From: Dongia_B sp035539075 | Lineage (GTDB): Bacteria > Pseudomonadota > Alphaproteobacteria > Dongiales > Dongiaceae | Assembly: GCA_035539075.1 (NCBI GenBank) | Contig: DATLJB010000180.1 | Location: 8,650 to 72,649, forward strand | DNA: 64,000 bases | Direction: 5' to 3' | Shown here: positions 53,537-61,770 of the stretch, piece after piece | Layout of the letters: every line of letters starts with the position of its first letter | Numbering within the stretch: the first letter of the stretch is position 1 | Made by a program: the position numbers and the translations under genes | The notes under the pieces: model-generated | The model's input: only the letters and a program-made list of their open reading frames with translations | The model's database searches: none | Told to the model about the DNA's origin: nothing

Positions 53537-54757
53537 TCAGCCCCCCTGCTTGGCGCTTGCCGTCCGCTTTGCGCCAGGAGCCTGGGCGGCGATCAGGTCA
53601 CCGGCTTGCTGCTTGGCTTCCAGCGTCGCCTGCTTGGTGTCGATGGTCGGCGTCACCGACATGCCTGACCGCAGCAGTCCCGCCAGGCGGTCATTGTCGA
53701 GGACGATCTTGACCGGGATGCGCTGCACGATCTTGGTGAAATTGCCGGTGGCGTTATCGGGCGGCAGCAACGCAAATTCGAGGCCGCTGGCCGGCGACAG
53801 GCTGTCGACATGGCCCTTCAGCGTGATGCCGGGGAAGCTGTCGACTTCGACCTCGACCGGCTGATCCGGGCGCACGTAAGTCAGCTGCGTCTCCTTGAAA
53901 TTCGCCACCACGTAAACGGCATGCAGCGGCACCACCGCCATCAATTGCGTACCGGCCTGCACATATTGACCGACGCGCAGCGAGCGGGCGCCCACCGTGC
54001 CGTCTACCGGGGCGGTAATCGTCGTATAGGAAAGATTGAGCTCGGCCTGCTGCTCCACGGCGCGGTCACGTTCCGCCGCGGCGGCGAGCTGGGCGCGTTC
54101 CGTCGTCAGCACATCGATCTTCTTCTGCGCCGCCGCCAAGGCAGCGCGGCTGCCCTGGAGTGCCGCTTGCTTCTCGCTTGAGGCAGCTGCGGTCTGCTGT
54201 GCACGCTGCACCGAACCGAAGCCGCTTTGCATCAGGTTGCGATAGCGCGCCTGATCGGCTTCGGCGAATTTGGACGCGGCTTCAGCGGCAGCGATATTCG
54301 CCTTCTGCTGCTCGATGATGGATTGCTGCAGCTCGACCTGGGCGTCGAGATTGCGGATCGCCGCCTCGGCCGCCGTCACCTCGGCGCGGGCCTGGTCCAG
54401 GGCGGTGCGAAAATCGCGGTCGTCGATGCGGGCCAAAACCTGGCCGGCCTTCACATGCTCATTGTCCTCGACCAGCACATCGGTGATATAGCCGGCGACC
54501 TTCGGAGCGATGACGGTGAAATCCGCCTTCACATAGGCGTCGTCTGTCGACTGCAGGTACTGCCCAACGGTCCAATAGCGCTCGCCGTAGTAGCCAGCCG
54601 CCACCAGGGCACCCGCCAGCAGCAAACCGGAGATGCTGCGCTTCAGTATCTGCTTGGCCGATTGCCGGTTGGGCAGCCAGCGGTATGCCGACACATGAAA
54701 CAGGGTGGCAGGCGAAGACATGCTGGATGTGCCAGCTTCGTTGACGGCGGTATTCAT
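53537..54757 (-). CDS. emrA: Membrane-fusion adaptor, EmrA/HlyD family
   Basis: Periplasmic adaptor of 406 aa anchored by one N-terminal helix (about 33-50, SGLLLAGALVAAGYYGERYW). The lipoyl halves flank a long coiled coil: YVKADFTVIAPKVAGYI and TITAPVDGTVGARSLRVG, with the helical hairpin at about 120-245. Links EmrB to an outer-membrane channel. GGAGGTG precedes the ATG. Divergent from the LysR gene. Confidence 0.93.
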   Translation of the reverse strand: MNTAVNEAGTSSMSSPATLFHVSAYRWLPNRQSAKQILKRSISGLLLAGALVAAGYYGERYWTVGQYLQSTDDAYVKADFTVIAPKVAGYITDVLVEDNEHVKAGQVLARIDDRDFRTALDQARAEVTAAEAAIRNLDAQVELQQSIIEQQKANIAAAEAASKFAEADQARYRNLMQSGFGSVQRAQQTAAASSEKQAALQGSRAALAAAQKKIDVLTTERAQLAAAAERDRAVEQQAELNLSYTTITAPVDGTVGARSLRVGQYVQAGTQLMAVVPLHAVYVVANFKETQLTYVRPDQPVEVEVDSFPGITLKGHVDSLSPASGLEFALLPPDNATGNFTKIVQRIPVKIVLDNDRLAGLLRSGMSVTPTIDTKQATLEAKQQAGDLIAAQAPGAKRTASAKQGG

Positions 54758-54988
54758 GACTGCACCTCCATCCGACGGCGATGGATCGAGGATGGGGCAA
54801 ACGCAGAGGCAAGACTTTCAAAGGACGTCGAATTTGACTTGGGCCTTTGTCCAAAAGTGTCCCAACTGTCGCTAGCCATGATCCAATCCTCCAGTCGCGG
54901 CCACTGGCGGGGCCGCCTCATTGCAGGAAAGGTAGGTTCCGACCAGGGGGAGAATAATCCGACCAAACTTGGAAGGACTATCCACCGG

Positions 54989-55003
54989 CATTTGATAATC
55001 GGA
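54989..55003. promoter_or_regulatory. Candidate LysR site between emrA and its regulator
   Basis: CATTTGATAATCGGA, 50 bases before the LysR start, repeats the TTGATAATCG of the dyad at 51815. It sits in the 295-base divergent region 54758-55052, where autoregulation and emrA control would occur. Confidence 0.45.
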
Positions 55004-55052
55004 GGCCGGGTGCTAAGCCTAGAACGATGCGATAGTAGATCCGGGGGATGGC

Positions 55053-55964
55053 ATGGATCGCCTGACGACTCTGACAGCCTTTGTGCAAGTTGTTGATAAT
55101 GGTGGATTTTCAGCTGCGGCGCGACGCCTGAACATGTCGGTCACCATGGTCAGCAACCACGTCCAGTCGCTGGAAGACCGGCTGGGCGCCCGCCTTCTCA
55201 ACCGGACCACCCGCAAAGTCAGCCTGACCGATGTCGGCAAGGCCTATTACGATCGCTGCGTCCAGATCCTGAACGACCTTGAGGAAGCCGACGAGATCGC
55301 CAGTGCCCTGCAATCGACCCCCAGGGGCAAGCTGACACTCTATACCAGTACCCATATCGTGCGCTTCATCGCCCCGGTGGTGACGGAATATCTCTCGCGT
55401 TATCCGGATATGACCGTCGATCTGCAGATCGGTGAACGCATGATCGATCTCATCGATGAAGGCGTGGATCTGGCAATCCGCACCTTGCCGCCGCCGGATT
55501 CAACCCTGATCGTGCGACGCCTCACCACTTGGCGGCATATTCTCTGCTGCTCGCCCGGCTATCTGGAAAATCATCGTGCCCCCGAAAAGCCCTCGGACCT
55601 CGTGGGGCACAACTGCCTGCGCTATTCGCACTATCACTATGGTGACGACTGGCACTTTGCCGGACCGGACGGCAAGGAGGTGGCGCAGCGCGTCAGCGGC
55701 AATCTCGTCACCAACAGTGCCGAGGCGCTCAGGATCGCCGCGCTCACCGGCGAAGGCCTGTTCCTGGCGCCAGGCTTCGTAACGGCGGAGGACTTCGAAG
55801 CGGGGCGCCTCGTGTCGATCATGCCGGACTACAAGCCGGTCGAATTCGGCATCAATGCCATCTATCAGCACCGCCAGCACCTCTCCGCAAAGTTGCGCAG
55901 CTTCATCGATCTCCTCGCCGAGCGCATCGTCACCCATCGACACTGGATGCATCCCGGGCGCTGA
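55053..55964 (+). CDS. LysR-family regulator of the efflux/AhpD locus
   Basis: Regulator of 303 aa. Helix-turn-helix: FVQVVDNGGFSAAARRLNMS then VSNHVQSLEDRLGARLLNR, the AaeR/CrgA-like subgroup. The effector domain includes GLFLAPGFVTAEDFEAGRLV. Divergent from emrAB, so likely their regulator. Confidence 0.92.
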   Translation: MDRLTTLTAFVQVVDNGGFSAAARRLNMSVTMVSNHVQSLEDRLGARLLNRTTRKVSLTDVGKAYYDRCVQILNDLEEADEIASALQSTPRGKLTLYTSTHIVRFIAPVVTEYLSRYPDMTVDLQIGERMIDLIDEGVDLAIRTLPPPDSTLIVRRLTTWRHILCCSPGYLENHRAPEKPSDLVGHNCLRYSHYHYGDDWHFAGPDGKEVAQRVSGNLVTNSAEALRIAALTGEGLFLAPGFVTAEDFEAGRLVSIMPDYKPVEFGINAIYQHRQHLSAKLRSFIDLLAERIVTHRHWMHPGR

Positions 55965-56014
55965 TCGCACACCGTCAGGGCTCGGCAGTCATCGGCAGAG
56001 TCCATGCCGGGCCG

Positions 56015-57133
56015 TCAGCCCGCCGTATTAACTGTTGCCTCTACAGAGAGTCCGGGCCGCAGCAGACCATGCAACGCCGTATCGGCCGGCACCTTGATGC
56101 GAACCGGCAGGCGCTGCACGATCTTGGTGAAATTGCCGGTCGCGTTTTCCGGCGGCAGCAGGCTGAAGAGGGCGCCGCTGGCCGGAGCAAAGCTCTGCAC
56201 TTCGCCGGCGATCGCGATGCCGGGATAGGCGTCGACATCGATCTCGACCTTCTGCCCCGGCTGCATATGCGTGAGCTGCGTCTCCTTGAAATTGGCGACG
56301 ACATAGACATCGTTCGGCACGATCGAGAGCAGCTGATTGCCGGCATGGACGTAATTGCCGACGCGCACATTGCGGTTACCGACGATGCCGTCGATCGGCG
56401 CGCGGATCACTGTCTTTTCGAGATCCTGTGCCGCCAACCGGGCTTCGGCCTCGGCTTCACGCAGTTTCTGTTCGGCCTCGTTGCGCTCGGCGCGGATTAC
56501 CGTCAATTGCGCCGTCTCGGCATTGATGGCGGCGGCACTGCGAATGACGTCGGCCTTTCCCTTGGTCAGGGTCGCTTCCGCGTCGTCATATTCCTGATGG
56601 GAAATGACCTTGTCGGTGACCAGCTTGGCATAGCGGTCGAACTGCTGCTGCGCGCGCCGCGCTTCGGCGTTGGCGGCTTCGAGCTGCGCCTGGGCCTGGG
56701 CCACGCGGCTTTGCTGATAGCCGATCCGGCTATCCAGGGTCGCAATATTTGCCCTGGCGGTCGCAACAGCGGCATCGGCACGATCGCGCCTGGCGACGAA
56801 ATCCGGATCGTCGATGCGTACCAGCACATCGCCCGCCTTCACCAGTTGGTTGTCACCTACTTCGACACTGGCGATGAAGCCGTCGATCTGCGGGGCGATC
56901 GGCGAGATATCAGCCTCGACATAGGCATTGTCGGTACTTTCCAGATAGCGGCCCGCCGTCAGCCACCAATGTCCACCCCAGCTACCGCCGGCGGCTATCG
57001 CCATCAGCGCCGTTCCGATGATCAGCCGCCTTTTCGAAACCGGGTTCCAAGCCGGCAGCGCCGTCGCTCCATCGTGGCTGGTTTTCGTCTCCGCGGCGGG
57101 CGGCAGGTCGGAAGCTATCGAGATCGCACTCAT
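56015..57133 (-). CDS. Second EmrA/HlyD-type adaptor, without a transporter partner
   Basis: Adaptor of 372 aa with one membrane segment (about 34-55). YVEADISPIAPQIDGFI and TVIRAPIDGIVGNRNVRVG are the lipoyl halves, and residues 105-230 are coiled coil. GGGAGAAG precedes ATG 57133; GTG 57181 would add 16 residues. Unlike the first set, no MFS gene adjoins: the neighbour downstream is the convergent LysR gene, 51 bases away. It may share EmrB or be a remnant. Confidence 0.9.
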   Translation of the reverse strand: MSAISIASDLPPAAETKTSHDGATALPAWNPVSKRRLIIGTALMAIAAGGSWGGHWWLTAGRYLESTDNAYVEADISPIAPQIDGFIASVEVGDNQLVKAGDVLVRIDDPDFVARRDRADAAVATARANIATLDSRIGYQQSRVAQAQAQLEAANAEARRAQQQFDRYAKLVTDKVISHQEYDDAEATLTKGKADVIRSAAAINAETAQLTVIRAERNEAEQKLREAEAEARLAAQDLEKTVIRAPIDGIVGNRNVRVGNYVHAGNQLLSIVPNDVYVVANFKETQLTHMQPGQKVEIDVDAYPGIAIAGEVQSFAPASGALFSLLPPENATGNFTKIVQRLPVRIKVPADTALHGLLRPGLSVEATVNTAG

Positions 57134-57239
57134 CAGTCTTCTCCCAGGTTGGGCTCCCCGCGACCAGGTGAAATGGTTCACGAAGAGGGTTGCGAAAGCG
57201 GCGAGAGGAGGCGAACGGAATGGAGAGGCCGCCTCGCAT

Positions 57240-57264
57240 AGTAACTATCTATATGATAGTTACT
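57240..57264. promoter_or_regulatory. Perfect 25-bp operator-like palindrome upstream of the orphan adaptor
   Basis: AGTAACTATC-TATAT-GATAGTTACT has ten perfectly paired positions per arm and lies about 107 bases upstream of ATG 57133, in an AT-rich patch. It looks like a TetR- or MarR-type operator. No such regulator is encoded within this window. Confidence 0.65.
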
Positions 57265-57365
57265 TAATCTTGTGACTATTATTTTGCAAGTCACTTTCGG
57301 TGGAGGCAGAAAGAATCTCGGCGCCGCGCTTGACGGCTTCGCCAATCACGGATACAAATCATCCT

Positions 57366-57386
57366 TAAGGATATTATATGTCCTTA
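57366..57386. promoter_or_regulatory. Rrf2-like dyad upstream of AhpD-like copy 2
   Basis: TAAGGATAT-TAT-ATGTCCTTA pairs at 8 of 9 positions and ends 30 bases before the ATG at 57417. A 12-bp perfect palindrome ATCCTTAAGGAT (57361-57372) overlaps it. The Rrf2 gene lies 200 bases after the target gene, so this is its likely site. Confidence 0.5.
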
Positions 57387-57416
57387 GTTAATCCTGACCG
57401 GACCCGAAGAGAGGCC

Positions 57417-57896
57417 ATGACACAGCGAGTGAATTACGCGCAGCGATCGCCGGAACTGTTCAACAAATTTCTCGATTTCAGTCTCGCTCTTAAGCAAGGC
57501 GCTATCGAGGAAAGCATCGGCAACCTGATCTCGATCAGGGCATCGCAAATCAACGGCTGCGCCTTCTGCCTCGACATGCATGTGAAGGAGGCAAAAATGC
57601 ACGGCGAACGCGAGCTCCGCCTCTATCATCTCGCAATCTGGCGGGAATCAACCTTGTTCAGTGCCCGAGAACGGGCCGCTCTGGCCTGGACCGAGATCCT
57701 GACCAAGCTGCCCGAGCACGGCGTTCCCGATGATGTCTATGACCAGGTCCGTGAACAGTTCTCGGAAAAGGAAATTGCCGATTTGAGCTTCGCGGTCATG
57801 GCGATCAATGCCTGGAACCGCATCAATATCGGCTTCCGGACGGCGCCCGGTTCTGCGGATGCCGCCTTCGGGTTGAATAAGGCCGGCCTGCACTGA
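57417..57896 (+). CDS. AhpD-like carboxymuconolactone decarboxylase family protein (copy 2)
   Basis: Protein of 159 aa with redox motif NGCAFCLDMHVKEAKMHGE and the subfamily stretch RESTLFSARERAALAWTEI. AGAGAGG precedes ATG 57417; the earlier ATG at 57378 lies inside the predicted operator. It is about half identical by eye to copy 1. Pairing with an Rrf2 regulator suggests peroxide or nitrosative stress. Confidence 0.9.
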   Translation: MTQRVNYAQRSPELFNKFLDFSLALKQGAIEESIGNLISIRASQINGCAFCLDMHVKEAKMHGERELRLYHLAIWRESTLFSARERAALAWTEILTKLPEHGVPDDVYDQVREQFSEKEIADLSFAVMAINAWNRINIGFRTAPGSADAAFGLNKAGLH

Positions 57897-58095
57897 TCGG
57901 ACCGGCACAGTTTGGAAAGGCGTCCCGTCCGTCGATGGCGGGAACGCCCTGTTCTCGTTGGAAGCGACCTCTTCATGTCCTTGGCGGCTTAACTTTCCGT
58001 GGAAGCTCCGTTAATGCTTGGATGCCGCTAGAGGTTTGCCTCGGTCCAGGCATGGTGCGGCTGATGCGTCGGGTCAGATAAGCGAGGGCTAAGCG

Positions 58096-58581
58096 ATGAA
58101 TCTGAAAAGTCAGGTCGAGTGGGCGCTGCATTGCTGCGCCGTGCTCTCTGGACTTCCGCCAAACCGTTATCTGGCCACCAAGACCCTGGCCGAGTTTCAT
58201 GGCATTCCCAAGGAATATCTGTCGAAGGCCCTGCAAAGCCTCTCACAAGCCTCGCTGCTGGAAAGCACGCTCGGGCCGACCGGCGGCTATCGGCTGGCAA
58301 AACGGCCCAGCGAGATCAGCTTTCTCGACATCATCGAGGCGGTCGAGGGAAAGAGCCAGACATTCGTCTGCGCCGAGATCAGAAAAAACATTCCTTGCCG
58401 GCCCAAGGACTATTGCGACCCGAAGCCATGCGCAATTGCTCGCGTGATGTGGCAGGCTGATGAAGAATGGCGGAAGAAGTTGCGCAGTGTCAGCCTGTCC
58501 GATCTCGCGGAGACCCTTGCCGAAGAGATACCGGCGGATATCTATAAGGAGAGCTTCGCGTGGCTTCTCGACAGAACCTGA
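58096..58581 (+). CDS. Rrf2-family regulator with four-cysteine cluster region
   Basis: Regulator of 161 aa. Winged helix: ATKTLAEFHGIPKEYLSKAL then GPTGGYRLAK. Cysteines at about 92, 101, 107 and 112 (FVCAEIRKNIPC, DYCDPKPC) sit where IscR/NsrR bind an Fe-S cluster, with an extra Cys and wider spacing. Cys13 and Cys14 are also unusual. It follows AhpD-like copy 2 on the same strand. Confidence 0.9.
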   Translation: MNLKSQVEWALHCCAVLSGLPPNRYLATKTLAEFHGIPKEYLSKALQSLSQASLLESTLGPTGGYRLAKRPSEISFLDIIEAVEGKSQTFVCAEIRKNIPCRPKDYCDPKPCAIARVMWQADEEWRKKLRSVSLSDLAETLAEEIPADIYKESFAWLLDRT

Positions 58582-58707
58582 TTCCTGATGGTCGAAACCG
58601 GCGATATCTTCATTCCCTTACCGACGATCCGATAGTTCAAGTTGCCTCGCACCCTGCTTGAGATAAGCTGCGCCGATAGTCCGGCTGCTATGCCAATGGA
58701 GAAGAAG

Positions 58708-60084
58708 ATGCTCGTCAGACAAGCCTTCGATGCCGCGCCGATTGCCGAGATCACCGTCGATGACGACGCCAGCATCGCCCGCAAGTTGGACATGGCCGCG
58801 CGTGCCTTTCGCAATCGCGCCGGCAGGCTGCAACCGCACCAGCGCATCGAGATCCTGCGGCGCCTCGCCCGCCTGATGGAACGCGATTATGATCGTCTCG
58901 CCCTGATGATTGCCCGCGAAGGCGGCAAGCCGCTGACCGATGCCAGGATCGAGACAACCAGGGCGATTAACGGCGTCGAGAGTGCCGCCGGCGAAGTCGA
59001 GCATCATGCGGGCCGCGAAATTCCCATGGGCCTCACCAAAGCGAGTGAAGGCCGCTGGGCTTTCACCACCAAGGAACCGATTGGCGTCGTGGTGGCGATC
59101 TCGGCCTTCAACCACCCGCTCAATCTCATCGTGCATCAGGTGGTGCCGGCGATCGCCACCGGTTGTCCTGTCATCATCAAGCCGGCGACGACGACACCCC
59201 TCTCCTGCCAACATTTCGTCGAACTGGTGGGCGAGGCAGGCGTGCCGCCGGAACTGTGTCAGATCGCGGTGATCGAGGACAACGCGCTAGCCGAAAAGAT
59301 GGTGACCGATCCGCGTGTCGCCTTCTTCAGCTTCATCGGTTCGGCCAAGGTCGGTTGGCATCTGCGCTCGAAGCTGGCCCCCGGCACGCGCTGCGCGCTG
59401 GAACATGGCGGTGCCGCGCCGGTGATCGTCGACCAGAGCGCCGATCTCGATGGCATCATCGAGCCGCTCGTCAAGGGCGGGTATTACCATGCCGGCCAGG
59501 TCTGCGTGTCGGTGCAGCGCATCTATGTGCATGAGGCGATCAAGAAATCCTTCGTCGAGCGTTTTGCCGCGCGTGTCGCCCGCCTGCGCGTTGGCGATCC
59601 GACCCTGGCGGAAACCGAAGTAGGGCCGCTGATCCTGCCGAAGGAAGTTGACCGTGTGGAAAGCTGGATCAAGGAAGCGGCGGCGAGCGGCGCCAAGGTG
59701 GCGACCGGCGGCAACCGGATCAGCAACCATGTCTATGCGCCAACTGTCCTGGACGAGCCGCCGGCCAAAGCCCGCATCTCGACCGACGAGGTCTTCGGCC
59801 CGGTCACCTGTATCTACGGTTATAGCGATCTCAATGACGCCATCGCGCGCGCCAACAGCCTGGCCGTCGCCTTCCAGGCTTCGGTCTTTTCGCGCGACAT
59901 CAATACCGCCCTGCAGGCGGCACGCATGGTCGATGCCTCGGCCGTCATGGTCAATGACCATACCGCCTTCCGCACCGACTGGATGCCCTTCGCCGGCCGC
60001 CATCAATCCGGCTACGGCATTGGCGGCATCCCCTATACGATGCACGACATGTCGCAGGAGAAGATGGTGGTGCTGAAGTTCTGA
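58708..60084 (+). CDS. NAD(P)-dependent aldehyde dehydrogenase
   Basis: Enzyme of 458 aa. Cofactor loop and catalytic elements: SAFNHPLNLIVHQVVPAIA, VIIKPATTTPLS, FIGSAKVGWHL, ALEHGGAAPVIV (general-base Glu) and HAGQVCVSVQRIYVH (nucleophilic Cys). It resembles the lactaldehyde/phosphonoacetaldehyde/succinate-semialdehyde side of the family, but the substrate is not certain. It could serve the 2-ketoglutarate semialdehyde made by KdgD, though it is not in that cluster. GGAG six bases upstream favours ATG 58708 over starts at 58690 and 58642. Confidence 0.88.
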   Translation: MLVRQAFDAAPIAEITVDDDASIARKLDMAARAFRNRAGRLQPHQRIEILRRLARLMERDYDRLALMIAREGGKPLTDARIETTRAINGVESAAGEVEHHAGREIPMGLTKASEGRWAFTTKEPIGVVVAISAFNHPLNLIVHQVVPAIATGCPVIIKPATTTPLSCQHFVELVGEAGVPPELCQIAVIEDNALAEKMVTDPRVAFFSFIGSAKVGWHLRSKLAPGTRCALEHGGAAPVIVDQSADLDGIIEPLVKGGYYHAGQVCVSVQRIYVHEAIKKSFVERFAARVARLRVGDPTLAETEVGPLILPKEVDRVESWIKEAAASGAKVATGGNRISNHVYAPTVLDEPPAKARISTDEVFGPVTCIYGYSDLNDAIARANSLAVAFQASVFSRDINTALQAARMVDASAVMVNDHTAFRTDWMPFAGRHQSGYGIGGIPYTMHDMSQEKMVVLKF

Positions 60085-60135
60085 GGTGCCTTTTGCTAAG
60101 TTCAGTCAGCTTTCACGCATCTCGGACGGCTGACA

Positions 60136-60240
60136 CATGGATTGCCGGGTCAAGCCCGGCAATGATGAGGACGCTTGCTGCTGACGTGTGCCCCAACCGC
60201 TCTTTAAATGTCACCCTCGGGCTTGACCCGAGGGTCCATG
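60136..60240. repeat. Pair of GC-rich palindromes in intergenic space
   Basis: ATTGCCGGG-TCAAG-CCCGGCAAT (60141-60163) and ACCCTCGGG-CTTGA-CCCGAGGGT (60213-60235) are both perfect, and they are inverted copies of each other, bounded by CATGG and CCATG. This matches a short dispersed palindrome common between alphaproteobacterial genes. It lies between the aldehyde dehydrogenase and ATPase genes, which converge, and may act as a terminator. Confidence 0.7.
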
Positions 60241-60291
60241 CTGACAGCGACTGAATATCGCCTTGATAGCCGGTTCAAATCCGATCGGCCG

Positions 60292-61395
60292 TTATTGCCG
60301 GATCGTCAGCGACTTTCCCTCGGCATCGAATAGATGGTTGTTGTCACGGCCGATGCTGATCTCCACCGCCTCGCCCGCCGCGACATCGACATCGCCTTCG
60401 CCCTTCACTACCAGCGTGCTGTCATCAGCGAGCTGGCAATAGGAGTAGGTCTCACCGCCGAGATGCTCGACGAGGGTCACCTTGGCGGGAATCTTCGCGA
60501 GAGCTGAAGCACCGCCGGCGCCGTTCAGCTTCAGATGCTCCGGCCGCATGCCGAGCGTCACCTGCGATCCCGCCGCCACATCCTGGCGGGTAACCGGGAT
60601 GGCGAGGTTGATGCTGCCAGGCAAGGTGAGCGAAGCCGCGCCGCCGCCGATTCCATTCAGCGGCAATTGCATGAAATTCATCTTCGGTGAGCCGATGAAG
60701 CCGGCGACGAAGAGATTGACGGGCCGGCGATAGAGCTCCAGCGGCGAGCCGATCTGTTCGATGCGGCCCTGGTTGAGCACGACGATCTTGTCGGCCAGCG
60801 TCATCGCCTCGACCTGATCATGCGTCACATAAACCATGGTGGCGCCGATCTCCTTATGGAGCTTGGCGATCTCGACCCGCATCTGCACGCGCAAGGCGGC
60901 ATCAAGATTGGAAAGTGGCTCATCGAGCAGGAAGAGCTTCGGCTCGCGCACCAAGGCGCGGCCGATGGCGACGCGCTGGCGCTGGCCACCGGACAAGGTG
61001 CGCGGCTTGCGATCGAGCAGATGGCCGATCTGCAGGATCTCGGCCACGCGTGTGACGCGTTGCTCGATCTCCTGCTTCGCCATGCCGCCCATCTTCAGGC
61101 CGAAGGCCATGTTCGCGGCGACACTCATATGCGGATAGAGCGCGTAGCTCTGGAACACCATGGCGACGCCGCGATCCGCGGGTTCGAGATCGCTGACATC
61201 CTGGTCGCCGATCAGGATCGCCCCGCCGGTGATTTCCTCCAGCCCGGCGATGCTACGCAGCAACGTCGACTTGCCGCAGCCGGAAGGACCGACGAAGACG
61301 CAGAACTCGCCATCGGCGACATCCAGATTGACGTCCTTCAGCGCGTGGAAATCACCGAAAGATTTTTGCACGCCACGCAGAACCAGTTGAGCCAT
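60292..61395 (-). CDS. Sugar/polyol ABC transporter ATP-binding protein (MalK/UgpC type)
   Basis: ATPase of 367 aa. Walker A GPSGCGKST, QSYALYPHMSV, signature LSGGQRQRVAIGRAL, LFLLDEPLSNLD and VTHDQVEAM are intact. The C-terminal TOBE region contains LGMRPEHLKL. ATG 61395 has GGGGAGG upstream; the longer frame to 61587 is not convincing. It is probably the ATPase for the binding protein at 62912; the permeases should lie beyond the window. Confidence 0.93.
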   Translation of the reverse strand: MAQLVLRGVQKSFGDFHALKDVNLDVADGEFCVFVGPSGCGKSTLLRSIAGLEEITGGAILIGDQDVSDLEPADRGVAMVFQSYALYPHMSVAANMAFGLKMGGMAKQEIEQRVTRVAEILQIGHLLDRKPRTLSGGQRQRVAIGRALVREPKLFLLDEPLSNLDAALRVQMRVEIAKLHKEIGATMVYVTHDQVEAMTLADKIVVLNQGRIEQIGSPLELYRRPVNLFVAGFIGSPKMNFMQLPLNGIGGGAASLTLPGSINLAIPVTRQDVAAGSQVTLGMRPEHLKLNGAGGASALAKIPAKVTLVEHLGGETYSYCQLADDSTLVVKGEGDVDVAAGEAVEISIGRDNNHLFDAEGKSLTIRQ

Positions 61396-61652
61396 TCGCA
61401 CGCATCCTCCCCGTTGCCCGGATAACGCCTGTCCTCCGGGTTCGCTCCATTCGGAGCTGGTCTTCTTGGGCCTCGCGGCCGGCCATCCTTTTCTCGCCGA
61501 TCCCATCCTGGCCCAGGGCGAGCCCGGAAACCAAGGCTGCGTATTGCGGCAATGTCGATCGACGAAACATAGCCGGCGCAACGCCACGGACGAGGTTTGT
61601 GATCACTGGGATCGCATCAGTGATTGCATTACCTACTTTGATGATGGTAATT

Positions 61653-61672
61653 TTGTAAATCAGAAATTACAA
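61653..61672. promoter_or_regulatory. Operator-like palindrome in a 375-base divergent promoter
   Basis: TTGTAA-ATCAGAAA-TTACAA is perfect, and an overlapping dyad GTAATTT/AAATTAC (61647-61670) surrounds it. It lies in an AT-rich zone between the ATPase gene (minus) and the dehydrogenase gene (plus). Probably the site of a sugar-responsive regulator encoded elsewhere. Nothing else recognisable lies in 61396-61770. Confidence 0.5.
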
Positions 61673-61770
61673 TATTTCAGAAAACATTGCCTGTGCGGAA
61701 GCCGGCTGCGATGTTGAACTGTAAAATTCACAAGTCGGATCAATAACTTGATCCGCCGCATGCGGGGATT

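Noticed and set aside
57378..57416. Upstream ATG extending AhpD-like copy 2 by 13 residues
   Set aside because: It falls inside the predicted operator dyad. ATG 57417 has a proper AGAGAGG ribosome site.
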